The notes below the pieces were generated by a model that saw only the letters and a program-made list of their open reading frames with translations, did no database searches and had not been told where the DNA came from. A DNA stretch of 64,000 nucleotides from Nymphaea colorata. Taxonomy: Eukaryota; Streptophyta; Magnoliopsida; Nymphaeales; Nymphaeaceae. Shown piece after piece: positions 38,205 to 49,500 of this stretch (position 1 is its first letter; each line of letters begins with the position of its first letter). The stretch is from positions 2,661,544 through 2,725,543 of the forward strand of contig NC_045151.1 in assembly GCF_008831285.2 (NCBI RefSeq). Reading direction: 5' to 3'. Made by a program: the position numbers and the translations under genes.

Positions 38205-40395
38205 AACCTCTCCCTCTCCCTCTCCTCTCCGTCTCTCTCTCTCTGAAACACTTCCCACGTACTGACCTACCCTGCTTCTTCCTCTCCCACTTTGTAGAAG
38301 TCCACCCTCAAAGGAGTCAGGCAGCCCGCAATCTGCAGCTTCGTGTTATTATTTAATGCATCGAACTCTCCCAATGTCAGCGCTTGCGTCAGCTTCTGGT
38401 CGCTCGCTAGCTTGATCTGCCGAGCCGTCCCTTCCTTACAGCCCACCAAGTGGGAAGAAGGGCAATGAAAAACGAAGCCACGTGGTCACGGCTTTCCAGT
38501 ATTAAACAGTACTTGGTATATTAAGAGTTTAGGTTAGACTCTTCGAATCAAGAAGCTCACGGTAAAAATTGATTTGACACGAAAAAAGGTTAAGAGTTCA
38601 ATCACTGCTTGAGTTTGAATACTTCGGAACGTTAACATAGAGTCTCGAAGACCCTCCATTTCTGGTCTTTAGCTCTTCACGGTTTTGAGCTGTGTCCAGA
38701 TCCTGTGTCAGGATCTGGATGGGTACAATGCATCTATCTAGAGCGATGTGATCCCATCATTTTCTTTATTTTTTGAAATTTGACACATAGACGTTATTTA
38801 ACTAACTTGTTTCAGAAGAATTCAAGAAATTATTGTTGGACTATTCATTTACCATGAATCTATTTAAGGAATTTCAAAAACTAATGCCCAAAATATTTGC
38901 ATTTTTTGGGTTTTGAAATATACATTTTCAGAAAGTAAACTATTCCAAGAGTTCGAGGGGTCTTGTCTCCAGAAGCCAGGAAATACTTCTTTTTCGTTCT
39001 ATTCTCCTAGTCTACTGTCTAGCAACTAGGATACGGATAACACTACTGTAAACCACTACCTTAAGGAACATGTGCTCTCATATGTTGCAATTTAGGTTCG
39101 AGAGTTAAACATGATACTACATGATTTATAATTCCTTGACCTCAACCACCGATCTAACTCGTCTCACCATTGGCCTGCTTCAATATAAAAAAAAAATCGC
39201 ACTAAAATGTTGTGAACTAGGTCAAAAGAAAGTCATCAGGCAGTATCCACTCTACAAATCCCGTAAGGATTTTCCCAAATCATTTCCATGGATCAAATGT
39301 TAAATATACCCCAAATTGTCATTCAAGCTTTAATTAATTTTGGCTGGACAATTCAAGCACCTGTTTTCTTAGACAGTTTCCCCTACTGCTGTCTTATCTT
39401 AAAGGCCTTGGGAAGTGTCATGTTCTCACTATTCTTTTCAAGCTTCATATGTCTTATCATGACGAACAGCTATTGAATGTCACCTCATGCATACATTAGA
39501 TGTCAAACCCTTGGAACCATCTGATTTCCTTTAGACTCCCCATTTCTTCGTTTGTCCTTTGGGCTGTTATATCTCCAAGTGCAGATTCATGCCTTCTCAT
39601 AGTAAGGTCCAATTTCAAGAGAAGGTCTAGAGAGAAGATGAAATTTTCCCAGTCAAAGACGAAACAAATTGGGCCAGCATATTTTTGGATGCCAGATATT
39701 TCTTAAAAAATCAATTCTCGACAATGAGAAGGCGATAAAAAATTATAGGATGCTAAATTGTGAGTTAGCCTGCCTCTGTTCTGCAAGCTCAACAGATGTG
39801 GTACACTGTAGTTAGAACTTCGAACCAATACCGGGAAAGAGGAATGAAATAGCAGACCACAACCGCATGTCTGCAGCTTTCTTGAGGGCAACTTTTATGG
39901 AGTGGTGGATGGTAGATTAACAACATCTAGCATTTTTTCAAGAAATACTTCACAAATATGAGAGTTGACCGACCATACTGCACTTCTGGTGTGTGTGTGA
40001 GAGAGAGAGAGAGCGTAACAAAGAGAGCTCCAGATACTGGTTGAAACAGTAAGAAGTTTTACCATGAAGTAGGATTAAAGAAAGTCAATCAAGTTGTTAC
40101 ATCAACAATGCTCAAACAGCTAGGGCATATATCCTCCAGCTTGCAGACCTTACTGAGTTGTACGCTATTCAAACAGCCAAAAAATAAGACCCAAAACTTT
40201 TCTTGTCCAGCTTGTTTTTTCATGAATAAAGAAAGTTAACAAGCAAGCTGAATCCAGTTCGCCATGTTGAACCAGAAGTGGTGCATCTAAAATTCGGGTA
40301 GTAGTTCTTCCGACAATATCAAGCAGATGTATAAATAGTATATTATTCAATATTTGAAGCCCTCCTTTCTATAGAAATGCCCTTGTCTACACAGA
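38205..40395. other. Spacer between nitrobindin and cytochrome c6A
   Basis: Holds the nitrobindin promoter side: a CT-rich tract at 38210-38245, and on the minus strand no clear TATA close by. It also holds the 3' untranslated side of cytochrome c6A. A GA run lies at 39999-40014. No gene is recognised; frames of about 60 codons here look like chance. Confidence 0.45.
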
Positions 40396-42515
40396 TTAAT
40401 CTTTATAAATTTCAATGTTCGGCCATCCTTGTTCAGCCTGCGACTTCACAAACATGGCTAGGAGTTTGATTTCATCATCTTGCAGCCTAGCTCCGAATGT
40501 ACACTGACCTCTTGGCGTGCATTTCTCACCAAATCCCTGCAATGAAAAGCAACAACCTTACTTAAATATCACAGCCTAGAGAGAGAGAAACCTGTAAAAG
40601 CAAACGGCCAGTATAGTCACCGGCATTCTTCCCTTTCCATAGTATGTAATTTCATATATGCTCTCTTCGGTCGACACACCATTCCTGGAATTATAAAATT
40701 CGAAGGAATTGCTCAGTTGGTATCTCCTTTTTCAGCTTAGCCTGCAAAGCAATAAAGTATGATGCTAATATAAACTGCTAACTTGTTACCTCTCTAGATC
40801 ATTACCGAAGAGTGTCGCACCCTGCATGCATACAAGAAAACGGGGGTTTCGAAGCATGAGAATTCAAGAACTGAAAGGCGAAGTATGCGTCAGAAACCCG
40901 TTAACAAGATTGATTGGATGCTTTGAAAACCACTTACAGGTTGCAGTATATTGCCACCGCCATCATGGCATCCAATGCAGGAGGTTCGGAAAAGAGTTGC
41001 TCCTTTTTGGATCTGAGTTGTTTGTCCCAGTGATGCTGAAAATCCACCAAAATTATTTTAATAGAAGATTATTCATAGTCAGATAATGCAGAAAGGGAGG
41101 GCACCAATCTATGTTGTTCCAAAGCGTGTGTTGTGTGTGTGTGGAAGTTCAAACAAGCTGAATGAGGTGTACGATTTCACTTGGGGAGCAATATTCATTG
41201 ACCTTTTTGTTATTGATAAATGTTGTCCTAGAACCAGCAATTTTGCAAGATCTTGTGAGAAAGTTCTCCATTGAAGGTGTCTCCAGGAAACTGAAGCATA
41301 CTGACAGCAAATTTTAGCGCAGGAGACAAGGTCTAGAACGTGTTTTATGTTTCCGGGGCTATTGGCATGCCAAGTGATGAACTGTGAAAAAATGCCCCTT
41401 CAGATTGGTTCATCGGCATGAAAGTTCAAAGCTGCTACTGTTATTTAATGCACAATTATAAGAAACTTCACCTACATTTCATACGCTTTACGAACTTATG
41501 ACGTACAAATACGTCATATTATAACATTATGATAAGGTATGCGATCAAAATTTACAAAACTGTTCCGAAAACAAAAGCTTGTTTGAGAAAACAAGCCGCC
41601 CAAATTGAGTTCACATTGAGTTCATGTTTGGCTCCTAATGGTTTAATTTAGGCTCGAATCCTTTGTGGCGCACCTGCAACAAGTATCCCTAATCAACAAT
41701 GCTAGCTCTGTTCGTGTGGCAGCCCTCACTCCCAGAAGCTGCTGCTCCTAGAGATGGAAGCCGGTTCAAACTGGCCCGGTCCCAACAAGGGAAGCCGCCC
41801 GTTTCCAGATCTGCTACTCAAAAGGTGGACGAGTTATTCTGGAGAAAGCTCCTCCATGGCCTCCCCAGCAGTTGGATCGATATGCTTCATAAGTTCATCG
41901 AAATCACTAACCAGAAAACTCTTTATCGATAACCTCTAGAAGGCATGGACAAAGCTGTGCCCAAAATTCCCGAAGGAACTTCCTGAGAGGCAAAAGTGGA
42001 GATGATAATCCGGATAAGCCAGTGCCTCCATCACTATTTATCCAGAAAACGCAGGATATTTAACTTTCATGGAAGCAGACATTTTTAGTTCTGGACCTCT
42101 GGTTCTACTTCTAGTTCAACTATGTTTATTAAACCAAATACTTTTTAAGGGGTTTGGATAATAAGGGTGGGGTAGGAAAGGCTTGTATAAGGCATGAATG
42201 TTTCTGATACCTGGAGCGCTGCAGAGAGGGGAGAACGCAAGGATTGCTGCCATAAAAGGAACAACCAAGGTTTTCGTAATGCTCGCCTGCCCATGCTGTT
42301 GGGTAGCTAAGATTTTTGCTTCCCTCTTCACTGTTCCCTAGAAAAATGAAAAGAAGGCGGAAAAAGAAAGAACACAATAACAGAGCAAAGGAAGCAAATC
42401 ACACAAATAAATTTATCAAGAGAAGCACCATAGTGCGGGGAATGTGACTCACACTCCTAGTAGAGGAGATGATTGGAGGACTCCTGCATGCGGTTAGCAT
42501 ACAACAAGAATGCAT
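40396..42515 (-). CDS. Cytochrome c6A, thylakoid-lumen c-type cytochrome
   Basis: Six coding exons on the minus strand: 42515-42453, 42337-42211, 41035-40938, 40821-40790, 40684-40621 and 40536-40396. All introns are GT-AG (115, 1175, 116, 105 and 84 bp) and the frame stays open, giving 174 residues against 175 in Arabidopsis. Residues 1 to about 60 form a bipartite targeting region with a hydrophobic lumen-transfer segment (LVVPFMAAILAFSPLC). The haem site is CIGCH at 83-87. The axial methionine is Met127 in GKGRMPGFG. The loop CTPRGQC (Cys134 and Cys140) is the insertion with paired cysteines that separates c6A from photosynthetic c6. The end is DDEIKLLAMF and QAEQGWP. In the family it is a low-potential lumen protein proposed to act in redox signalling or thiol oxidation rather than in bulk electron flow to photosystem I. 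Exon 1 is the least certain: the start at 42515 and the GTGAGT donor fit in phase but are not conserved in sequence. Confidence 0.95.
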
Positions 42516-43140
42516 CACTCCTCTCTTTTGCTTTTCCTGCTTCCAACACTTCCCGCGTCCAAGAGTTGATGAACGAAGCGCGGGTCACGCGGCAAGGTTC
42601 TGTTTGGAGCCCTGCCTTCATTTATCCGTATTTCTGGATGCTTGGTTTTTAACAATGTTGCATTTCAATCTATTATGCCAAACATGCGGGCTGTATGGTA
42701 ATCTAAAGATAAATATTTATTTTTAATATTATTTACTAAAAAAGTTTAAAATTAAGAAATTTTTTTATTTTAATCACCTAAAATTAAAGCAATCCCTAAC
42801 ACACCACGTCATACCAAACCATCCGATATCGGCTTTATTTGACCAAAATAAACTTTACGTCAGTTAATATTTTAATATTTTTTTAATGAAAATGCACATA
42901 AACTCCAGCAGTGTCAACCGAGGTAGGGGGATTTGACCGATATAGACTTTATATAAGCCAATATTAGTGGCCTGCTTATCCTTTTTCGTTTCAAATTTTG
43001 GGCAAAACTTCATCCTATAAACACCAATATGTATAAACCTGATTAGGAGCGGGTCAATAGTTTGACCTCTAGATCTAGGTAGGGCTAAACTGAACCCGAA
43101 TCCAAACAATACATGACACAATTAAAAATTTTCAAATTTT
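42516..43140. other. AT-rich DNA upstream of cytochrome c6A
   Basis: Probable promoter side of the c6A gene up to about 42.75 kb, then AT-rich intergenic sequence. No further gene is seen. Confidence 0.4.
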
Positions 43141-43225
43141 TCAATGTAATTTTTTTTTTTTCAATTGCCTGGGGTCGGGCCATGGCCTAGCGGGCCCTCC
43201 CCTCCCTCCGCCCCTGATGGGAAGC
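43141..43225. repeat. GGGGCGGAG-ended dispersed repeat fragment (copy 2)
   Basis: A T-rich core (43148-43161) is followed by GGGGTCGGGCC, GGGCCCTCCC and CTCCGCCCCTGATGG. The right end matches those near 10.3 and 60.56 kb. Confidence 0.35.
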
Positions 43226-43487
43226 ACTGCTGTTGTTAAAATACCATTCTTGTGTTGATGATGTATTGTTGTTAAAATACTATTATTGGTGTTGATATAT
43301 AAATATGAGAACATCGTCTTCATTGCTACTTCTCAACTATTGAAGAGAGACACTTGTAGGCAATGGATATTTTCAAAGGTCTCTTGATAACGTTAACTTA
43401 GCCTCAAGCCAAATTTTATAAATGAATACATATACATGCATAAGTTTGCAATATTTACAAATGCCTATTTGGATAATATATAAGTAG

Positions 43488-43643
43488 TTTGGCAACAGAG
43501 ACATTATGTGAGTGTCTCGTAAATCAGTCTTAAAAATTTGAGTAGATTTATAGAACAGTAGTACTAATGTTTCACGAATATAGCTTAATCCTTGGAATGA
43601 TTCATGAGGCACTCACAAAGTGTCTCTATTACCAAACAACCCC
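43488..43643. mobile_element. Foldback MITE, GTGAGTG family (copy 4)
   Basis: The left arm starts TTTGGCAACAGAGACATTAT, followed by GTGAGTGTCT. The complemented right arm reads TTTGGTAATAGAGACACTTT, then GTGAGTGCCT. About 25 of 30 bases pair. It has no coding capacity and is the best-preserved member in the window of the repeat also seen at 0.9 and 2.3 kb. Terminal bases beyond GTTTGG are worn and no target duplication is evident. Confidence 0.65.
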
Positions 43644-43960
43644 ATAGATATTAATTTTTAACATTTTCAACATGCTTTTACAAGAACAGCTACCACGTCA
43701 CCGTTACATATAAAAATTGAATGTTACCCTTGTCGGGAACTAGATTTGGTTCTCCAAGCCCAAATTTGGGTATAAATTTGAATGGGAAAACTCCACATGT
43801 GAAAAGTCATTTCTTTGATTTGCTCTCTACTTCTAATTTCACAGCCTTCATTATAGCTCCATTTAGAGGGTGAGTAGGAGGAATATTTGGTTCTACCATT
43901 TAGAGAAAAACTCAAGTTCTCATCTAACCTCTTGTCCTAGTAGGATATAGGGCATGCTTT

Positions 43961-44347
43961 CTATAACAACCCAACTCACTCCTACTATGGACCAGGACAA
44001 TCATCTCATTATTGACCCCTTTATAAGTCATTGAAGATCTCTCACAATCTTCAATATGGAACTAAACTTTTGGGGTGTTACAATCCATCCCCTTTAAGAC
44101 ACACGCATCCGTGCGTGTGGGACCTTAGGTCCGAATGTTAAAATTGCTCTGATACCACTATAACAATCCGACCCACTCCTGAGCTCAGGCCACTGGTTCG
44201 ACGAATCTCAACCCGCCTCCTAGCAGTTTTGACTCCAACCTGAAAAAAGAATAGGAATCAGGACAATCATCTCATTAATGACCCTCTTTATAAGTCATTG
44301 AAGATCTCTCACAATCTTCAATATAGGACTAAACTTTTGAGGCGTTC
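43961..44347 (-). mobile_element. TRIM retroelement with two unequal LTRs
   Basis: Two direct repeats (about 43961-44081 and 44158-44347) share CTATAACAA at one edge, AGGACAATCATCTCATTA, TATAAGTCATTGAAGATCTC, TCACAATCTTCAATAT and ACTAAACTTTTG. Between them lie only 76 bp. On the minus strand these hold TGGTATCAGAGC (44146-44157), the primer-binding site for initiator methionine tRNA, directly next to the right-hand LTR, and a purine-rich stretch (AAAGGGGATGGAT) before the left-hand one. It has no coding sequence, so this is a terminal-repeat retrotransposon in miniature, moved by enzymes of other elements. The left LTR lacks about 70 bp present in the right. The insertion target duplication was not seen. 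Confidence 0.8.
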
Positions 44348-44622
44348 AGTGTCTCAGGGTGCTGCCCCTGCCACTCATCAACTTGTGCATCAGTAACATC
44401 CTTTTTGCAACAAAGAATTAATGCCTTACAAATTCAAAATGAAAATTGGCCGCTACCAGACCAGCCTGCCCCAACCGAAGACTTCATTGTAGCTCCATTA
44501 ATATTAACTACCACATAAAAGGCATGCGTAGGGAAAACTATCTAAAAGCCATGAGCAACATGTCAAGGGAGAGACGAAGGACCTGTAGCTTTTAAGATGT
44601 CCGTAACGTAGTTCTAAAATTA

Positions 44623-44671
<49 letters not shown>

Positions 44672-46548
44672 CTCATGGTGAGGCGAACCGCTCCAAAAGG
44701 GAAAGCAATTTCACCCTGTGCCTCATACTGGATTACTTCCGGCTGAGTGGTCAATCACATAAAAAGGTGTCTTCTTTTAGGGCATGTTTGATTCCTCCGA
44801 TTTTATTAGTGATCCACCAGGAGTATTTTCATCTCAGCGTGGGGAGAAAGACTCCAGAGACCGGCTTGTCTCAATTTTATGGTTAAAAAGTGAAAGGAAT
44901 TGCAAATTTCTTTGACAAGTGTGTCGTTGCCCTTGACCCCCTGTTTACGTTGACGTAACATCCGGAGGTCACCATACATTTGGTTGCCCTGTTAATGGTG
45001 GCTTAACTGTGAATAAAGTTGTCCAAGCAATCAAGCATGCCCCGATTGACATTGATGGGGCAGAAATAACTCTAGCGTTACCAGTCGGGATTGAGTTGTG
45101 TGCATGCAATAAATATACACCAAAAGGGAGATAGAGGCATTTTTTTCAAATTTTTTATAAAGTAAAGAACATAGGCTTTTTTTAAAAAAAAAATCCTTTG
45201 TTTACCTTTATAATTTTTTTTTTGTATTTTAATAGGAACATTTTGATCATTGTATACTCCTGTACAGAAAAAGGGTGGTGAATATAAGCAGGTTGGTTAC
45301 CAATGACATTGGTAGTTGGAAAACCTTTAATGAGCATCATGAGGTGCTGCATTACCGCCGTGTTGCACCAAAATGAGGAATGTGCAAATGATAACCAACC
45401 GCAGAAGGCTTTTTCTTTCTCCCGTCTTCTTATTTTAATGTGGATGCAAAACGCCAGTCAAGGAGTTCCTGAGAGATATGAATGATGTCCGAAATGTGCC
45501 GATATAATTTGTCAAAGTACCAGCGTATTTTGGATTCGACAGATCGGAAGTGATAATCCTTCCAGGTTTCAACCAAGAGGTCCAAGACCGGCCCTCTGAC
45601 AAGGTTTAGATGACACTGCAAAATCAGGTTTTTGAAGTGTTTGGGTATCACAAAACTGGATTTGAGGAAAACCCAGTTTTGACAAAACCTTGTGTCGTAA
45701 AAGAGAGTTCGAATGACACCTTCATCTAAAAAACAGTAACCCTGGAAAGGAAAAATAAGAAACGTAAAAAAATTTCTGACTCCATTCTCCTCTCCCACTG
45801 TAAATGCAACATTTCAGAAAGACTGCAGGTGGAAGCTTTTCAATCATTAACAGGTGTGGAAATGCCATAAGAAAGAACTAAAGAAGACAGCCAAAGAACT
45901 TTCATAAGAAAAAATGCATCTTTGGCATGGATAAATGTACCATTTATATGTGTTTTAGGACAACATTTCCAAATTTCATTCACATACAAGAAAGAAGAAA
46001 CTTCCTCAGAAGCACAACTCACCAACCTCGCTGTTGGTGTTGATTCCAGTATCCAGCACTATGAAGATGAAGGAAACAGGCCTAGTCTCAATATTACCAC
46101 CTAGGATGCTGCCTACTTGCATATCAAATATACAGATGGGCGCAGTTCTTTTTCTCTTGCATCTAAAATGTGAATTGGACCTTGCTCATTTTGGTCCATC
46201 ATCCACTGAAATTATGGTTTTCTATGCTAAGTTTCCTATGCCTAAATTTTCAGTAGTTACATCACTATCATTTTGTTGATGCCATAGAATACATGATTGC
46301 TCCCCATTGTCTGGTTCACTTATCCCTTCAACCTCACCCGATCTGAGTGGAGAAAAGTTGTGTGCATTAACCCAACCGTGAAACGAATTTACTACCAGGA
46401 AACCAACGAACCATACTTGACAAGAAATTTCTCATCAAGAAATTTATCTACACTTCTGATATATGAGGCTTCTCGGAGTCTTCAAACTCTCTTTCCTGGT
46501 AGAACTTCCCCACTGATGAGTACTAAAAAAATTGAACACTCTATGATA
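44348..46548. other. Intergenic DNA with a GA microsatellite
   Basis: A GA run occupies 44626-44669. The part from 45430 to 46548 lies just downstream of the galactosyltransferase stop codon and includes its likely 3' untranslated region. A 122-codon minus-strand frame at 45798-45430 has no ATG and no recognisable domain. Confidence 0.45.
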
Positions 46549-49500
46549 TCACAGAACATCATGGCAACGAAGACAATGGTGATTGAGAACCTTCTCCACT
46601 AAGCTTCCTGTATGTGGGACCAGTGTTGATGTCAAACCATGCCAGAAATGAAAGGCATAAGATTCATTTATGATTTTTTGAAAGAGGACTTCCAGGTTGA
46701 TTATTTCATCTTCATCATCTGGTGCTTCAAAATATCTGTGTCAATGACAGGAATTAGCACATCTTCAAACAAAACCAAGATGACATACCAAAAAGCAAAA
46801 GGAATTAGGACAGAACCATTTTATGGATTAGACTATTGTTGAAAGGTGCCATTCAGAAATGAATTTCCTGACCAGGTAGAGCTTGCTAGAATTATTTTAA
46901 AAAACCTGTGAAGCAAAACTATCTGATCGCATTCACAGCAACAAGTAGGCCATTAGTGGACTTAACATATCATATAGGACATTTAGCATGAGTACAGCCT
47001 TCAGTATCAGGCATAAACCATGGACAAAGTGACATGAAATCTCTAGCCCATGATGCTGCAAGTATTCCTCCTTGGGACATCTGGTACCATAGTCCACTAT
47101 CCCCTTCTCTTAATATCAGTATAACCTTCTATATCAGGTACATACCATGGATAAAGCCACATGAAATCTCTAGCTCATGATGATCAAAATATACCTCTGT
47201 GAAACATCTAGTACCATACTTTAGCATTCAGCCCTCCCACCTTCATTTAGGATTTTGAGATGATTAAACCATAGAACTTAGGCGACCACTATCACTAAAA
47301 GATGAAAAAAATACAACTGAACTACATATCATCCAAATGAAATGTTCCAACGGTCATAAAATCTTTACCATCATTCTATGACATTCATGAATCACATTTC
47401 AAACTTCAGCTACCAACTACATGTTGGTGACTCAAACTGCAATAGTTTCTCCAGGTTCAGCATCTAGGCCAACAGCTCAAAGCATCTGAACTTATAGCCC
47501 AACACTAATCTAAGATGACTCAGTTTCACTCGGATTGTCCTCACCTTCCATCAAATTGCCAGGAACAATATCCAGGTGTGACCTCAAATGCAGGGGCAGA
47601 GGGAGGACCCCAAGGGGGGTCCATCATCCACCCTGAAATTTTGAAAAGTGGCCCTCCCTCAAATTTTTCCATAAAATAAAAAAAGGTCCCTTCTAAGTTT
47701 TTTATACATTATAGAGACCTATGTCACATGGATACCACACCCAAAGTTGACACAGCAAGGATGTGGGTGCACAACCAAATATTTGTCCTTTTTTTGTGTC
47801 AAAAATTGATAGAGTGATGGCTTGTTAGTTGTTAGTTAGTTGCAAGTGCTTTGTGAGCTTTGCTCGTCCCTCTTACCGAAAGCTTTGCGGGGACTACTTT
47901 ACGATGACGTTCGGAAACTCAAGAAAAAGGCGAACACCCTAGCCAAAGCTTCTCATTTGGATTGGTGGAAATGCTGTTTTTTTGAAAGCTGAAATGAGAT
48001 GACAGAACGAGACGTCCGTCTGTCGGAGTTCAGTTCTCCAGCCTTTTGTTGTTTGAGAGAGAGAGAGAGAGACCCTCGCAGCACCTGCACCAATGTTTTT
48101 TTGCAAAATGTGAAGCCTGCACTCCAAACTTGTGTGTCATACTTACCACCCTTTTAAAGGACTTATGGTAAAAATAATTGCCTTGCTCACTCATACAAAT
48201 GTCCTGGTTCCACCCAGGTCCAAATGTGTATCTAGTCAACCAATATTCCTTTTTGAGCACCAGCGAACAGGTTCCTATCTATGTCACACGGACACGGCAA
48301 AATGGGCCACGTACCGGTGTCGACACTCCGACACCTGGATACCGACACTTGGACACGGCAAGATACGTTTTGGATCGGGTTTGGGTCAGATTCAATCCGA
48401 ACCACTTTACCAACCCGACATTCTTTGTTTTGTTAGAGACTTTCTTTCTTATGGGTCATGAGATTGGTGATGAACAATGTTTTGTTTGAGAATCTGAGAC
48501 TTTCTTTCTTATGACTTATGAGATTGTAAGAGTGAATTATTAATTTAATGTTTTTTTTATTTTATTATCCTTTTTAATTTTTTGGAATATAAAATTCATT
48601 GTGTCCGCGTATCCTAAAATTTTAAAAATTGCCGTGTCCACGTACCCGTACCCTTATCGTACCCGTACTCGTGTGACATAGGTTCCTATCTACTAGTGTA
48701 GTTTCTAAGGTTGCCCAAGATGATACAATGTGCTATACATGCACACAATCCAGGTAAAAACTCAGGTTCTTGCTAAATGCCCCGAGATGATGCAATGTGT
48801 TATTCCAAATCTCAGTCTCAGTGTGGTCTTAGCAAGGTAAAGTCTTACAGTATTATGTTCCTCTTGATAAATCTATTATAAAAAAAAGCTCAATACATAA
48901 AAATCTTCAAAAATATCAAAAGTCAGTAATAATTTTCTATTAGGTTTCAGGACCCTCTTTCAATTGGATCCTCTTAACTCCCTTCACACATGGGTTTTGT
49001 CTTTGTTCTGGCTTCTAGAGCATATGCATAAGCATGATAAGTTTTGCGAGAATCGCTTTCATGAGTAGATCCACTTCATATATCAATTGAATAGTTCTTG
49101 AAGATATGAGAACAAGGAGTATTGATTTTGATTATGAAATGAAGGTTACCCAATGGGAACAATACTCCCACATGCACAAAAAAAAAAAAAAATCAAAAAA
49201 GGCAAGAAAGTATATATTTAGCATGTTGTGTCTTCAAATACTTGGTGCACTATATATTTGATAGAAATCTAGCACCAGTATCTGAGTTTAGAAATCAGTA
49301 TTCATGCAAGAGGGTAGAAAGAGAAAGAGTGAAACAAGAAGAAACTGAGGAGAAGAAGCCGTGGCCAAGATGGTCTGCACAGTCCCTATTTATAATTCCA
49401 ATTCCAGAATTCTAAGAGTCTTCAATCGCAGAATCCTAAGAGACTCTTCACATATTACAAGGACATTAAATACAACGTAGAACCCTAAGAGACCCTTCAC

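Noticed and set aside
44626..44669. GA run as a possible GAGA regulatory element
   Set aside because: It is far from any gene start and is a plain microsatellite.
45430..45798. 122-codon minus-strand frame downstream of the galactosyltransferase stop
   Set aside because: It has no ATG, no recognisable domain and lies in the likely 3' untranslated region; kept only as a remark.
46034..46842. Plus-strand frames across the last galactosyltransferase exon
   Set aside because: They are antisense shadows of the minus-strand exon at 46735-46549 and its flanks.
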